Part shown: piece by piece, positions 17,604 through 27,311 of the stretch | Layout: each line of letters starts with the position of its first letter | Numbering within the stretch: position 1 is the first letter of the stretch | NCBI GenBank assembly: GCA_910577175.1 | Contig: CAJTLU010000007.1 | Span: 139,909-203,908 of the forward strand | Direction of reading: 5' to 3' | Source of the DNA: an uncultured Lachnospiraceae bacterium | Lineage (GTDB): Bacteria > Bacillota > Clostridia > Lachnospirales > Lachnospiraceae | DNA length: 64,000 nt | Translations under genes and position numbers: made by a program | Notes under the pieces: generated by a model | Seen by the model: the letters and a program-made list of their open reading frames with translations, nothing else | The model's database searches: none | Told to the model about the DNA's origin: nothing

Positions 17604-17684
17604 AACTATCTTAAAAATGTGCCTCCCACATCTTCTTAGACTCCCAACTTTGCGTCCCTGCGTTTCCACAGGTTTGCCAATTTA
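17596..17684 (-). ncRNA. c-di-GMP-I (GEMM) riboswitch
   Basis: Minus-strand RNA carries the hallmark pieces in order: GGCAAACC, a hairpin capped by GGAAAC, GGGACGCAAAG, then GUCUAAG, a second hairpin, and a closing UUCGGCUGC that can instead pair into the terminator. This is the GEMM-I consensus. It lies between a strong promoter and the Rhs start with a terminator downstream, so c-di-GMP probably decides read-through. Which direction (on or off) cannot be settled by eye. Confidence 0.85.
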
Positions 17685-17691
17685 TACTAAA

Positions 17692-17720
17692 ATAATACCT
17701 TTTTCTTCCTCCCTTGTCAA
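17692..17720 (-). promoter_or_regulatory. Sigma-A promoter of the Rhs gene
   Basis: TTGACA (17715-17720) and TATTAT (17692-17697) with a 17-base spacer on the minus strand, just upstream of the riboswitch. Confidence 0.8.
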
Positions 17721-17796
17721 TTTGTTTTTCCTTGAGTTTTCTCATTTTTTAACGACGTTAGAAGTCCCCGCCGCAGGGACATAAAGGCACATGCAA

Positions 17797-17838
17797 AATG
17801 CGGAAACCCAGGATTTTCCCTGGATTCCCGCATTTCTT
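17797..17838 (-). terminator. Terminator after the SDR gene
   Basis: AAATGCGGGAATCCAGG and CCTGGGTTTCCGCATTT form a long nearly perfect stem with a six-base loop. It lies between the SDR stop and the Rhs promoter and could work in both directions. Confidence 0.7.
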
Positions 17839-17866
17839 CTTAAATGTATTACAGCTGCAAAAATTC

Positions 17867-18754
17867 TTACGAGCCCACTATTGTTCCACCGTTCGGATGA
17901 AGCACCTGCCCCGTCATATAGCTTGAATCGTCGGATGCAAGGAATACATAACAAGGGGAAACCTCACATGGCTGACCGGCTCTATTCATCGGTACATGAG
18001 AGGTCTTCTTTCCAAAAGTAGCAACCTCTTCTGCAGAATAGGACGCCGGAATCAACGGAGTCCAGATAGGACCGGGCGCAACCCCGTTCACCCGGATTCC
18101 TTTTTCCACAAGCGATAACGAAAGCGATCTTGTCAGCGCAACGATTGCCCCTTTTGTTGCGCTGTAATCGATCAAATCCTTATTTCCCTCATAAGCAGTT
18201 ACAGATGTCGTGTTGATAATACTTCCACCCTTTTTCATATACGGCAGGGCACATTGAATCAAATAGAAAAATGAAAATACATTCGTTCTGAACGTACATT
18301 CTAATTGTTCGTGGGAGATATCCAAAATACTCCGTTGAATAAACTGGACTGCATGATTATTTACCAGAATATCTAACTTACCAAAGCATTTTATTGTTTT
18401 ATCTACACAATATTGCGCAAAGCACGGATCTTTTAAATCTCCGCAAATAAGCAGGGATTTGCCGCCTAATTCTTCTATTCTTTTCGACGTTTCTTCCGCA
18501 TCCTTTTCTTCATCGTAATAAACGATTACAACAAAAGCGCCTTGTTTTACAAAATCATAGGCAACCGCTCTGCCGATTCCGCTATCGCCGCCTGTAATCA
18601 GCGCAACCTTATTTTTCAATTTAGGATATGTTTTTCCACATTCTGATACAGGCAAAGGGTTCATTACATATTCAAGTCCAGGTTGTCCATTTTGATGCTG
18701 CGGTGGAAAAGCCTTATCATCCCTGTGAAAATCCGTTATACAATCACATTTCAT
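17867..18754 (-). CDS. Short-chain dehydrogenase/reductase (YhdF/Gsp39-like)
   Basis: A 295-residue NAD(P)-dependent oxidoreductase. It has the glycine-rich cofactor motif TGGDSGIG at 54-61, a stabilising NN in ILVNNHA near 132, and the catalytic triad S184, Y197 and K201 (YSATK). The 45-residue N-terminal extension ending before KLKNKVALITGG (HRDDKAFPPQHQNGQPG) is typical of the YhdF/YghA branch linked to stress and sporulation in Bacilli. The substrate is unknown. It is a single-gene unit with its own terminator and an operator-like palindrome upstream. Confidence 0.9.
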   Translation of the reverse strand: MKCDCITDFHRDDKAFPPQHQNGQPGLEYVMNPLPVSECGKTYPKLKNKVALITGGDSGIGRAVAYDFVKQGAFVVIVYYDEEKDAEETSKRIEELGGKSLLICGDLKDPCFAQYCVDKTIKCFGKLDILVNNHAVQFIQRSILDISHEQLECTFRTNVFSFFYLIQCALPYMKKGGSIINTTSVTAYEGNKDLIDYSATKGAIVALTRSLSLSLVEKGIRVNGVAPGPIWTPLIPASYSAEEVATFGKKTSHVPMNRAGQPCEVSPCYVFLASDDSSYMTGQVLHPNGGTIVGS

Positions 18755-18835
18755 ATTTAGGTTCCTATCGAAACAATCCTTATTCGTACTTACTATATGA
18801 TATGCGTCTATATAAACGATGTGAAAGCAATAAAC

Positions 18836-18849
18836 CTTAGTTTACTAAG
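18836..18849. promoter_or_regulatory. Operator-like palindrome upstream of the SDR gene
   Basis: CTTAGT and ACTAAG flank a two-base centre, about 85 bases before the SDR start. This spacing suits a dimeric repressor of the TetR or MarR kind, but no such regulator is encoded nearby. Confidence 0.35.
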
Positions 18850-18912
18850 TATGATGTAATTACCTTTTAATTTATTTCCGTTATCTAAATTAAGGAGATA
18901 AAGGCTATGACT

Positions 18913-18956
18913 GAAAAGAACCCCGAGACTGCCTGATTTCTTCTGCCGTCCCGGGG
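18913..18956 (-). terminator. Terminator after the Na/Pi cotransporter gene
   Basis: On the minus strand CCCCGGGAC and GTCTCGGGG form a stem followed by a T-rich run (TTCTTTTC), 46 bases after the stop codon. Confidence 0.6.
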
Positions 18957-19001
18957 CTTTTCTTCTTACTGCCTATTCTGCTTGTCCTTTTTCACAAAAA
19001 G

Positions 19002-20687
19002 CTAAAACCTTTTAAGCTCCGGCTTCTGTACGTCGTCGGACATAATGGAGAACGCAATGTTCGTCGCATGGTCTGCTACACGTTCGATGTTGGATACGAC
19101 GTCGGTAAAAATCATTCCGGTTTCCGCATCACACTCACCGCCGGTCAGACGTTCCACATGGCTCTGCTGTAACACACGTTCCAGTTCGTCAATTTCATCC
19201 TCTAACGAAAGGATGTCCCGCAGATGCTCCTCATTTTTCTTTTCAAACGCCTCTAAGGAATACTGGAGCAACGTCCTTGCTTTCCCGAACATCTCGCGGA
19301 TCTGGTTCTCGGCATCCTTGCTGATGCTAAGGCCGTCCTCGCTCAGCTGCTTCGCCGCGTCTGCCATATTCTCCGCATGGTCTCCGATACGCTCGATGTC
19401 GTTTACGACATGGAACAGGCCGCCAAGCAGCTTTCTGTCCTCTACTGGAAGCGAAAGCTGGTTAGCCTTCACCAGATAGTTGGTAATCTGTTCATTCAAA
19501 AAGTTGACCGATTCCTCGGTTTTGTAAATCTCTTCTATGACATCCGGATCCTTAGTAAACAGCGCATCGATTCCTTTGGAAAGGTTATCAATAGCGATTC
19601 CTGCCATACGCGTCGTCTCACTGATAATATTCGGTACTGCGGCCGTAGTAGAAAACACATTGTTTTCACCAATGTACTCCAGATGCATATTGTCTGCCTT
19701 CTTGTCGTCACCCGGCACAAGCAGATAGGTTAATTTCACAATCGGCTTTACAAGCGGGAAGCAGACAAATACCTGGAATACCTTAAAAATCAAATGCGTA
19801 TTTGCAACGTCACGGGCAATTTTGGCATTGATGCCGTCCACATAGACGTCCTTTAAGCCCATGGCACTGGAAATTCCGGTAATCAGCTCCAGAATCTCGT
19901 CATGCAGGAAGCAGAGCACCAGCATAATGACGGCAGAACCGACAATATTTATAATAAAATGGATATACGCGGCACGCTTTGCCATTTTCTTTCCGCCGAT
20001 GCTGGCGAGCAGGGCAGACACACAGGAGCCCATGTTACAGCCAAGAATAATATAAAAGCAGATGCCAAGCGGAATCAGTCCCTGCGAAGCCATCAAAAGG
20101 ACAATACCAACCGTCGCAGAGGAGCTCTGCAGCACCGCGGTTACAAGAAAGCCGACGCCTACTGCAAGGAGCGGATGTGTTAAAGAAGACAGAATATGAA
20201 CAATTATCTCGGACTCCTTTAAGGTCTCCATCCCCCCCGACATAACGCTCATGCCGAAAAACAGCATGCCGAAGCCTAAGATAACCTCACCGATACGTTT
20301 AATCATCGGCTGTTTAAAGAACATTACCATCACGACGCCGCCGATTAAGAAAAACGGCGCGACATCGCTTAGGTTAAATGCAATCAGCTGTGCCGTAACG
20401 GTCGTACCGATATTGGCGCCTAAAATAACGCCTGCTGCCTGCATCAGGTCCATCAGACCAGCGTTTACAAAGCTGACCACCAGAACCGTGGTGGCACTGG
20501 AGGACTGAATAACCGCGGTGAATAAAATACCCATGAGCATCCCTAAGAAACGGTTCTTTGTCACCATCTCGAGGATTTTACGAAGCCTTGCGCCTGCAGC
20601 CTTCTCTAATCCCTCACTCATCAGCTTCATACCATATAAAAACAGTCCTAATCCTGCGGCAAGTGCCATAACTACCTGCATTCCCAT
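19002..20687 (-). CDS. Na/Pi cotransporter family protein with PhoU domain (NptA-like)
   Basis: A 561-residue membrane protein. The N-terminal two thirds carry two inverted Na/Pi repeats, each with the family signature QSSSAT (about residue 61 and residue 164), and about eight membrane segments. The C-terminal third (about 345-560) is a PhoU-like helical domain (ERIGDHAENMAD, ERVADHATNIA). These proteins take up phosphate driven by sodium, and PhoU-type tails usually regulate them. The start has GAGGAGG upstream. A likely -10 (CATAAT) lies in the short gap after ribF, so it is probably expressed on its own. Confidence 0.92.
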   Translation of the reverse strand: MGMQVVMALAAGLGLFLYGMKLMSEGLEKAAGARLRKILEMVTKNRFLGMLMGILFTAVIQSSSATTVLVVSFVNAGLMDLMQAAGVILGANIGTTVTAQLIAFNLSDVAPFFLIGGVVMVMFFKQPMIKRIGEVILGFGMLFFGMSVMSGGMETLKESEIIVHILSSLTHPLLAVGVGFLVTAVLQSSSATVGIVLLMASQGLIPLGICFYIILGCNMGSCVSALLASIGGKKMAKRAAYIHFIINIVGSAVIMLVLCFLHDEILELITGISSAMGLKDVYVDGINAKIARDVANTHLIFKVFQVFVCFPLVKPIVKLTYLLVPGDDKKADNMHLEYIGENNVFSTTAAVPNIISETTRMAGIAIDNLSKGIDALFTKDPDVIEEIYKTEESVNFLNEQITNYLVKANQLSLPVEDRKLLGGLFHVVNDIERIGDHAENMADAAKQLSEDGLSISKDAENQIREMFGKARTLLQYSLEAFEKKNEEHLRDILSLEDEIDELERVLQQSHVERLTGGECDAETGMIFTDVVSNIERVADHATNIAFSIMSDDVQKPELKRF

Positions 20688-20748
20688 GCCTGACCTCCTC
20701 TTCTGTTTTACTCCGTATACTTTCTATTATGCCATATTTTACCTTATT

Positions 20749-21645
20749 TTAAAAGAGTTTTTTCATATCTTTTTGAATTGCTTGTTTTAAAGCCTCTGTG
20801 CTTTCAAATTTTTGTTCCGGGCGCAAATACTTTAAAAACCTTGTTTCTAACGTCTTTCCATAGAGATTTCCCTCATATCTCGCCAGATGCGTTTCCACAC
20901 TGACCCGCTTCCCGGAATCCACCGTTGGTCTTAAGCCTATGTTGGTAATACCGGAGTACCAGACATCTCCAAGCCTTGTCTGCGTGACATAGGCTCCATA
21001 GGCCGGAAGCAGCTTTTCCGGCGGCGGCAGCATATTGATTGTCGGAAAGCCAAGCGTCCTTCCAAGCTGCCGTCCATGCACTACCTCGGCGTATATAAAA
21101 TAAGGTTGTCCCAGAAGCGCATTTGCCTCCTCCATGGCTCCCACAGTCAAAAGCTCCCTGATTTTCGTACTGCTGATTCGCGTTCCGCCGTTTTCCACCT
21201 TCGGAATACTTATCGTCCGGTAGCCGTATACGCTGCTAAGGTTATGCAAAAGTGCAGTATCCCCCCTCCTGTCCTTTCCGAACCGGAAGTCCTCTCCTGT
21301 CACAATCACCTTTGCATTCAGCTCCTTACAGAGCACCTCCGCTACAAACTGCTCCGCAGACAGGCTGCGAAGCGCCTCGTCAAGCGTATATTCTGCCAGA
21401 ACGTCAATTCCAAGGGAGGCGCACAAAAGCTCCTGCTCCGCTCTTGTATAAATTACGTTTTTTCCTTCCCCGGACTTTGTCCAAAAAGAAAGCACGCAGG
21501 CCTGATATCCGTTTTTCTTTTCCGCAAGCACCGCATCAAAAAGCCTCCGGTGCCCGATATGTACGCCGTCAAACTTTCCGATGGTAACTGCTGTCTCACC
21601 CGGCAAACGCTCTGATTTTTCCTTTCTCCGAATCACCGGCTCCAC
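20749..21645 (-). CDS. ribF: Bifunctional riboflavin kinase / FAD synthetase
   Basis: A 298-residue enzyme that makes FMN from riboflavin and then FAD. The N-terminal nucleotidyltransferase carries GKFDGVHIGHRRL near 23-35 and a TGEDFRFG segment near 116. The C-terminal flavokinase carries GRTLGFPTINM near 195 and ENLYGKTLE-like sequence near 270. It is the last gene of the rimP-infB operon, 15 bases after truB, the usual Firmicutes order. No riboflavin riboswitch is visible. Confidence 0.96.
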   Translation of the reverse strand: MEPVIRRKEKSERLPGETAVTIGKFDGVHIGHRRLFDAVLAEKKNGYQACVLSFWTKSGEGKNVIYTRAEQELLCASLGIDVLAEYTLDEALRSLSAEQFVAEVLCKELNAKVIVTGEDFRFGKDRRGDTALLHNLSSVYGYRTISIPKVENGGTRISSTKIRELLTVGAMEEANALLGQPYFIYAEVVHGRQLGRTLGFPTINMLPPPEKLLPAYGAYVTQTRLGDVWYSGITNIGLRPTVDSGKRVSVETHLARYEGNLYGKTLETRFLKYLRPEQKFESTEALKQAIQKDMKKLF

Positions 21646-21660
21646 CTTCCTTCGGCCGTT

Positions 21661-22572
21661 TTACGGCAAAAACATTTTGTCCGGCCGCAGCCGCTTCTCT
21701 TTCGTGTCAAACCGATACAGCCCGACCAAGGCTCCTTTCGTATCATAAAGCCGGACCCTGTTCTCCGCAGCGTCCGGAAACATATGCAGCATCTGCGGCT
21801 CCAGGAGGTTCCCGTTATACAGATACCGTTCAAACTCCGGCAGTATCTCTGCTGCCGGATACCTGGATAACATCCTTTCCACTGGAAGAACCAGCTCCTG
21901 CAGACGGTTTTCGTCCCGCGCCGTCTCAATTTGTGACAGCGTGACCGCCTCCGGAAGACAAAACTCCCCCGCCTGTGTACGGACTAACGACTCCATACAG
22001 GCGCCGCATCCTAAAAATTCGCCCATATCCCGCAGCAGGCTGCGGATGTAGGTTCCTTTGGAGCAGCGGATGCGAAGCCTGACACGTTCGACAGAACCGT
22101 CCTCCCTGTACTGGAAGTTTACCGGTTCATTTTCAAAAATTTCCACCTCGCGGGGCTTGCGCTCCACTTCCTTCCCGTCCCGTGCCAGCTCGTAAAGACG
22201 TTTTCCGTCCACCTTAAGCGCCGAATACATCGGCGGCACCTGCCCGTAGACTCCGGTAAACTTCTCTGCCGCACGCCGTACAGCAGCCTCGTCTGCCCTC
22301 ACGCTGCTCTGGCTCAACACCGTCCCGGTCATATCCTCGGTATCGGTCGCCACGCCTAACAGCATGACCGCTTCGTAGGTTTTTTCTTTTTCCAGAAGCA
22401 GCTCGCAAAGCTTTGTCGCCTTACCGATGCAGACAGGAAGAACCCCGACGGCCTGCGGGTCAAGTGTTCCGGTATGACCGATTTTCCTCTCCCGCAAAAT
22501 TCCACGCAGTTTTGCTACGACATCATGGGAGGTATAGCCTGCCTCTTTATAGACATTGATGATTCCGTCCAT
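21661..22572 (-). CDS. truB: tRNA pseudouridine(55) synthase
   Basis: 303 residues. It converts U55 in the tRNA T loop to pseudouridine. The catalytic aspartate is D38 in GHTGTLDPQAVGVLP. The KxxG start (GIINVYKEAGYTSHDVV) and the YSALKVDGKRLYELAR motif are typical. The C-terminal PUA-like part is present. It lies between nrnA and ribF with short spacing. Confidence 0.97.
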   Translation of the reverse strand: MDGIINVYKEAGYTSHDVVAKLRGILRERKIGHTGTLDPQAVGVLPVCIGKATKLCELLLEKEKTYEAVMLLGVATDTEDMTGTVLSQSSVRADEAAVRRAAEKFTGVYGQVPPMYSALKVDGKRLYELARDGKEVERKPREVEIFENEPVNFQYREDGSVERVRLRIRCSKGTYIRSLLRDMGEFLGCGACMESLVRTQAGEFCLPEAVTLSQIETARDENRLQELVLPVERMLSRYPAAEILPEFERYLYNGNLLEPQMLHMFPDAAENRVRLYDTKGALVGLYRFDTKEKRLRPDKMFLP

Positions 22573-22584
22573 TGACTGCTCCTC

Positions 22585-23550
22585 TTATTGTTCTGTATAT
22601 GAAGTAATCTGATGCTCGATTTGTAAGGAAAGATTATTTGCCACGTCATGGATGGAGCCGTTCATCGTACAGCCTGCCGCCATCTTATGACCGCCTCCGC
22701 CGAACATACAGCAGATTTTGCTGACATCTACCTTGCCATTGGAACGCATGCTGACCTTGTAGCACTGCGCGCCCTCCTCCCGGACAAGAATCGCAGCCTC
22801 TACTCCCTCCGTCACGCGCAGCTGGTCAATAATCCCGTCTAAGTCCGACGGAACCGCGCCGTAAAGCTGCATAATTTTCTGTGAAACAAAGGAAAAAATC
22901 ACTTTTCCGTCCAGCAAAAGAATGCTCTCTAAGAGACATCTTCCAAGAATCTGGTTCTGCAGATAGGTCTTCCGGAAAAACGAGTCATCAATAATTTTTG
23001 ACGAGGAAATCCCGGTCTCTAAAAGAGCGCCTGCAATTTCCATCGTCTTTTTCGAAGTATTGGAATGCTTAAACACACCGGTATCATGTACAATCCCGAG
23101 ATAAAGGCATTCCGCAGTTGCTTCCTCTATTTTTTCTTTCTCCAGAAAGCCATACAAAACCTCACAGGTAGAGCTTGCTTCCGGCTCCACATGGTTGTAC
23201 TGTGCAAATTTTGTATTGCTGATGTGGTGGTCGATGTTTACGGTAACTGCCGCTCTCTGAAACATAGCCTCCGTAAAGCCAAGCCGGTCTATGCTGCCGC
23301 AGTCCAGCGTAATAAACAAATCGTACGCCTGTTCCGCCGCCTTCCCGAACGCTTTTTCCGCATTTTTTAAAAAAGAAACCGATTCCGGGATATCTTCCAG
23401 ATAGACGTCAATCTGCGGATTGCCGCCGGTCTCTCTTATCAGATAATTGTAAAGTCCGAGACACGCGCCTACGCAGTCACCGTCCGGACGACGGTGTCCC
23501 GCGATGGCAACGCTCCCTGCTTTCCTTACGAGTTCCAATAAATTTAACAT
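22585..23550 (-). CDS. nrnA: DHH-family phosphoesterase NrnA (oligoribonuclease / pAp phosphatase)
   Basis: A 321-residue cytoplasmic enzyme that degrades nanoRNA and 3'-phosphoadenosine 5'-phosphate. DHH-domain motifs are RRPDGDCVG near 20, TLDCGS near 84 and NIDHHISN near 110. The DHHA1 domain ends in GGGGHKMAAG near 286. I chose the ATG at 23550 because AAGGGGAT lies six bases upstream. The ATG five codons earlier has no such site. It sits between rbfA and truB. Confidence 0.94.
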   Translation of the reverse strand: MLNLLELVRKAGSVAIAGHRRPDGDCVGACLGLYNYLIRETGGNPQIDVYLEDIPESVSFLKNAEKAFGKAAEQAYDLFITLDCGSIDRLGFTEAMFQRAAVTVNIDHHISNTKFAQYNHVEPEASSTCEVLYGFLEKEKIEEATAECLYLGIVHDTGVFKHSNTSKKTMEIAGALLETGISSSKIIDDSFFRKTYLQNQILGRCLLESILLLDGKVIFSFVSQKIMQLYGAVPSDLDGIIDQLRVTEGVEAAILVREEGAQCYKVSMRSNGKVDVSKICCMFGGGGHKMAAGCTMNGSIHDVANNLSLQIEHQITSYTEQ

Positions 23551-23577
23551 ACGATCCCCTTCCATGCTTTTTTCTGC

Positions 23578-23961
23578 CTATTCCTCTTCTTCCTTATCAC
23601 GGTCCGGCAGCTGTGCCGTTACGTCGTCAATCAGCTTTGACATGGAAACGCCGTAAGCAATGGAACGGTCTCCGACGAAGATAAGCTCCGGCGTATTTCT
23701 TAAATTTAACGACTTCGCAAGCTTGGAACGGAGATGGGACGCCGCGCTTTTCAGCCCCCGCAGCGTATTTTGTACCGCCTCCTCGTCTCCGAGGACGCTG
23801 ATATAAATTTTCGCTGTTTTTAAATCCGGAGCTACCTCCGCCGCCACAACCGAAGTCATCGGATGAATCCGCGGGTCCTTACACTCCTCGCGGATTAAGG
23901 TGCTGAGCTCCCTTTGCACCTCAGCATTAATCCGCGTATTTTTCACACTGTTCTTTCTCAT
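23578..23961 (-). CDS. rbfA: Ribosome-binding factor A
   Basis: A 127-residue KH-type protein that helps mature 16S rRNA at its 5' end. The family sequence RINAEVQRELSTLIREE near residue 10, DPRIHPMTSVVAAEV near 32 and KIYISVLGD near 54 are all present. The acidic tail is normal. Its start overlaps the infB stop by one base, so the genes are coupled. Confidence 0.96.
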   Translation of the reverse strand: MRKNSVKNTRINAEVQRELSTLIREECKDPRIHPMTSVVAAEVAPDLKTAKIYISVLGDEEAVQNTLRGLKSAASHLRSKLAKSLNLRNTPELIFVGDRSIAYGVSMSKLIDDVTAQLPDRDKEEEE

Positions 23962-26942
23962 TATCTCGGTACCTCTTCCATTATATAAAACTCAATCTGG
24001 TCAAGCTCCTTCAAATCGTTGAACTTTTCAAATACAAGGCCGCACTCGTAGCCGGCTGCTACTTCCTTGACATCGTCCTTGAAACGCTTTAAGGAAGCCA
24101 GGTCACCCTCGTAAATCTGCGTACCCTCACGGGAAATACGCGCCTTGCTGCCGCGGACAATCTTGCCGTCTAAGACATAGGAGCCGGCAATCATACCAAG
24201 ACCGGAGGCCTTGAATACCTGACGCACCTCTGCATGACCGATTACTCTTTCCTCAAATACCGGGTCTAACAGACCCTTCATTGCAGCCTCCACATCCTCA
24301 ATCGCATTGTAAATAACACGGTAAAGTCTAACGTCTACCTTTTCGCGGTCTGCCATTTCCTTTGCCATATTGTCCGGACGGATATTGAAACCAATAATAA
24401 TCGCATTGGAGGCGCTTGCAAGGCTGACGTCAGACTCGTTGATAGCGCCGACGCCGCTGTGGATAATGCGGATTGCCACCTCTTCGTTGCTCAGCTTTAA
24501 CAGGCTCTGCTTCACTGCCTCTACGGAACCCTGCACATCTGCCTTTACAATCAGGTTCAATTCCTTGATATTACCTGCCTGAATCTGCGAGAACAGGCCG
24601 TCCAGGGAAAGCTTTGCCTTCGTATCTGCAATCAGGCGCTCCTTGCCCTGCGAAATAAATGCTTCTGCAATATTTCTTGCTTCCTTCTCATTTTCCGTTA
24701 CCATAAAGATTTCACCGGCATTCGGCACCTCGTTCAGACCAAGAATCTCGACCGGGGTAGAAGGGGTAGCTTCCTTTACCCTGCGTCCCTTATCATCCAT
24801 CATGGCACGTACCTTACCATATGCAGAGCCGATTGCTACAATATCACCTACATGGAGCGTACCCTTCTGTACCAGAATCGTCGCAACCGGGCCCTTGCCC
24901 TTATCAAGCTGTGCCTCGATGACAATACCTCTTGCCTTTCTGTCCGGATTTGCCCCCAGCTCGCACATTTCCGCGGTCAGAAGAACCATCTCTAAAAGCT
25001 GGGTAATACCTTCCTTCGTATGAGCGGATACCGGAACGAAAATCGTATCGCCGCCCCAGTCCTCTGCAACGAGCTCGTGCTCGGTAAGCTCCTGCTTTAC
25101 ACGCTCGATATTGGCGCTCGGCTTATCCATCTTGTTGACCGCAACAATAATCGGAATCCCTGCCGCCTTTGCATGGTTGATTGCCTCTACCGTCTGCGGC
25201 ATAACGCCGTCATCCGCTGCAACAACCAGAATTGCAATATCGGTAGACTTTGCTCCGCGCATACGCATCGAAGTAAACGCCTCATGTCCCGGCGTATCAA
25301 GGAACGTAATCTTTTCGCCGTTTACTTCTACCATATAGGCGCCGATATGCTGGGTAATACCGCCTGCTTCCTTGGCGGTTACATTTGCCTCCCGGATAGC
25401 ATCCAACAAGGAAGTTTTACCATGGTCTACATGACCCATGACGCAGACTACCGGCGGACGCTTCTTCAAAAGGCTCTTATCTTCCTCTGTTTCCTTTAAA
25501 AGCTCTTCGACAACATTGACCGTTACCTTCTTTTCTACGATGCAGTCATACTCCAACGCGATTTCTTCTGCTTCCTCAAAGGTTATCTCCTGGTTAATGG
25601 ATACCATCTTACCCGCAAGAAAGAGCTTCTTTACCAAGGCTGATGCCGGCTGCTTTAACTTATCTGCAAGCTCTTTTACCGTAAGCACCTCCGGAATGAT
25701 AACGGACTTGATTTCCTCTTCCTCTTTCTTTACGACCTCTGGTTTAATGAAAGCGCCCTTGCGGTTCGGGTCTTTCTTCTTTAACATCTTCTCTAATGCT
25801 GCTTCATCCGTCTCACGGTCCTTCTTCTTTTCTCTTTCCTTATCGCGGTCCCGGTGACTGAATGCGGCTACTCTCTGTTCCTTTGTCAGCTCGTTTGCAA
25901 AATCTGTCTTAATACTGCTGTTTGCACCGCTCTTCCCGTCGTTTCTCGGACGGGATACCGGTTTCCTCTGTGTCGAATCCTTATCCGAATCCTTATCAAA
26001 GAAGCGGTCCTTTGAAAAACCTCCCTGCGGACGGTTCCCTTGCGGGCGGTCTCCATATCTGCGTTCGCCTTGCGGACGGTCACCCTGTGGACGGTTCCCC
26101 TGCGGGCGGTCTCCATATCTGCGTTCGCCTTGCGGACGGTCGCCCTGTGGACGGTTCCCCTGCGGGCGGTCACCGTATCTGCGCTCACCCTGTGGACGGT
26201 CACCCTGTGGGCGGTTCCCCTGCGGACGGTCCCCATATCTGCGCTCGCCCTGCGGACGGTCGCCCTGTGAGCGGTTCCCCTGCGGACGGTCGCCGTATCT
26301 GCGCTCGCCCTGTGGACGGTCACCCTGTGGGCGGTTTCCTTGCGGACGGTCCCCATATCTGCGCTCGCCTTGCGGACGGTCGCCGTTTCTTGACGCCGTC
26401 TGCTGGTTCTGCTGCATCTTCTGTGCCTTCGCCGCTTTCTGTTCTGCCTGCTGCGCAAAAACATTTCCTAAAATGTTAATGTGGACGCGCTCCTCTTTCT
26501 TTTCTTCCGGCGCCGGAGGCGTAACGGTTTCCTGTACCTTCTCCTGTACTTTTTCCTGCACTTTCTCCTGTACCTTTTCCACTTTCTCTCCTATTTTTTC
26601 TTCTTTCTTTTCCTTTATTTTTTCTTCCGCTGCTACTTCTTTCTTTTCTTCCCGCTTCTCTGTTTTCTTCTCTTCCTTTTTCGCTGGCTTTTTCTCTGCC
26701 GTGGAAGCTGCCTTTGTCTTGCTCTCGCTCTTCTTGACCGGCTTCTTCTCTGCTTCTTCCTTTCCGGCGCTCTCTAACTTCGCCAAATCGCCGAATCTGC
26801 CGCGAATCATGGAAATCTGCCGTTCATCCAGATTGCTGGAATGACTTTTGATTTCAAAGTTATATTCGCCCAGATAGTTTATAATGTCCTTACTCTGGAT
26901 ATCTAATTCCTTTGCAAGTTCACTTACCCTCATTTTTGCCAT
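23961..26942 (-). CDS. infB: Translation initiation factor IF-2
   Basis: A 993-residue GTPase that loads initiator tRNA on the 30S subunit. IF2_N is at about 3-52. A long charged linker follows (Lys/Glu-rich to about 150, then an Arg/Gly/Pro/Gln repeat block about 185-305). A second IF2_N-like segment lies near 410-460 and the G domain starts near 500 with [20 protein letters not shown] and NKMD. The domain II-IV regions complete it. It is longer than most IF-2 because of the repeat block. It lies between ylxQ and rbfA. Confidence 0.98.
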   Translation of the reverse strand: MAKMRVSELAKELDIQSKDIINYLGEYNFEIKSHSSNLDERQISMIRGRFGDLAKLESAGKEEAEKKPVKKSESKTKAASTAEKKPAKKEEKKTEKREEKKEVAAEEKIKEKKEEKIGEKVEKVQEKVQEKVQEKVQETVTPPAPEEKKEERVHINILGNVFAQQAEQKAAKAQKMQQNQQTASRNGDRPQGERRYGDRPQGNRPQGDRPQGERRYGDRPQGNRSQGDRPQGERRYGDRPQGNRPQGDRPQGERRYGDRPQGNRPQGDRPQGERRYGDRPQGNRPQGDRPQGERRYGDRPQGNRPQGGFSKDRFFDKDSDKDSTQRKPVSRPRNDGKSGANSSIKTDFANELTKEQRVAAFSHRDRDKEREKKKDRETDEAALEKMLKKKDPNRKGAFIKPEVVKKEEEEIKSVIIPEVLTVKELADKLKQPASALVKKLFLAGKMVSINQEITFEEAEEIALEYDCIVEKKVTVNVVEELLKETEEDKSLLKKRPPVVCVMGHVDHGKTSLLDAIREANVTAKEAGGITQHIGAYMVEVNGEKITFLDTPGHEAFTSMRMRGAKSTDIAILVVAADDGVMPQTVEAINHAKAAGIPIIVAVNKMDKPSANIERVKQELTEHELVAEDWGGDTIFVPVSAHTKEGITQLLEMVLLTAEMCELGANPDRKARGIVIEAQLDKGKGPVATILVQKGTLHVGDIVAIGSAYGKVRAMMDDKGRRVKEATPSTPVEILGLNEVPNAGEIFMVTENEKEARNIAEAFISQGKERLIADTKAKLSLDGLFSQIQAGNIKELNLIVKADVQGSVEAVKQSLLKLSNEEVAIRIIHSGVGAINESDVSLASASNAIIIGFNIRPDNMAKEMADREKVDVRLYRVIYNAIEDVEAAMKGLLDPVFEERVIGHAEVRQVFKASGLGMIAGSYVLDGKIVRGSKARISREGTQIYEGDLASLKRFKDDVKEVAAGYECGLVFEKFNDLKELDQIEFYIMEEVPR
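26029..26391 (-). repeat. 60-bp tandem repeat inside infB
   Basis: About six copies of a 60-base unit encode [20 protein letters not shown], with mostly synonymous differences between copies. It lies in the unstructured N-terminal linker of IF-2. Copy number could vary without breaking the GTPase. Confidence 0.9.
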
Positions 26943-26948
26943 GTATTC

Positions 26949-27311
26949 TTACCTCCGTCGTTGATCCTCATGTTCCAAATATGCCAGCTGCTTTATAATC
27001 GCGGCTGCCAGGCCTTCCTCCAGTACCGCTGCGGATGCACGGAATTCCTTTCCCATCGCATGTCCGAGCTCCTCCTTGCTGCCAAGCAGGTAAACCGGTA
27101 CGGAATAATAAGTACCGCTGTCAATAAACTTTTTCCGGGTGTTCGCAGAAGCCTCCTCCGAAATCAGAATCAGCTTTGCCCGTCCTTCCTTGATTGCCTT
27201 CTCCGTCAAAAATTCGCCTGCGGCTAACTTCCCTGCCTTTTGCGCCAGCCCGATATAGGAGTATATCTTTTTTGATACAGTATCCGTATTTTTTTCATTC
27301 TCCTGTACCAC
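26949..27311 (-). CDS. ylxQ: L7Ae/L30e-like RNA-binding protein YlxQ
   Basis: A 120-residue protein with the L7Ae-type fold: SYIGLAQKAGKLAAGEF, LILISEEASANTRKKF and VPVYLLGSKEELGHAMGKE. It probably binds kink-turn RNA. Its role in bacteria is unclear. The start is GTG at 27311, inside the last codons of ylxR (17-base overlap), with GGAG ten bases upstream. Confidence 0.9.
   Translation of the reverse strand: MVQENEKNTDTVSKKIYSYIGLAQKAGKLAAGEFLTEKAIKEGRAKLILISEEASANTRKKFIDSGTYYSVPVYLLGSKEELGHAMGKEFRASAAVLEEGLAAAIIKQLAYLEHEDQRRR

Noticed and set aside
4947..17784. Many long plus-strand open frames opposite the Rhs gene and its relic (for example 7709-8890 and 16951-17784)
   Set aside because: They are shadows of the repetitive minus-strand coding sequence. 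They repeat with the YD or PT units and have no ribosome binding sites.
26029..26391. CRISPR-like regular repeats
   Set aside because: The 60-bp units are contiguous coding repeats of infB with no spacers.
25886..26464. Arg-rich 192-codon frame inside infB
   Set aside because: It is an alternative frame of the 60-bp repeat and has no start context.
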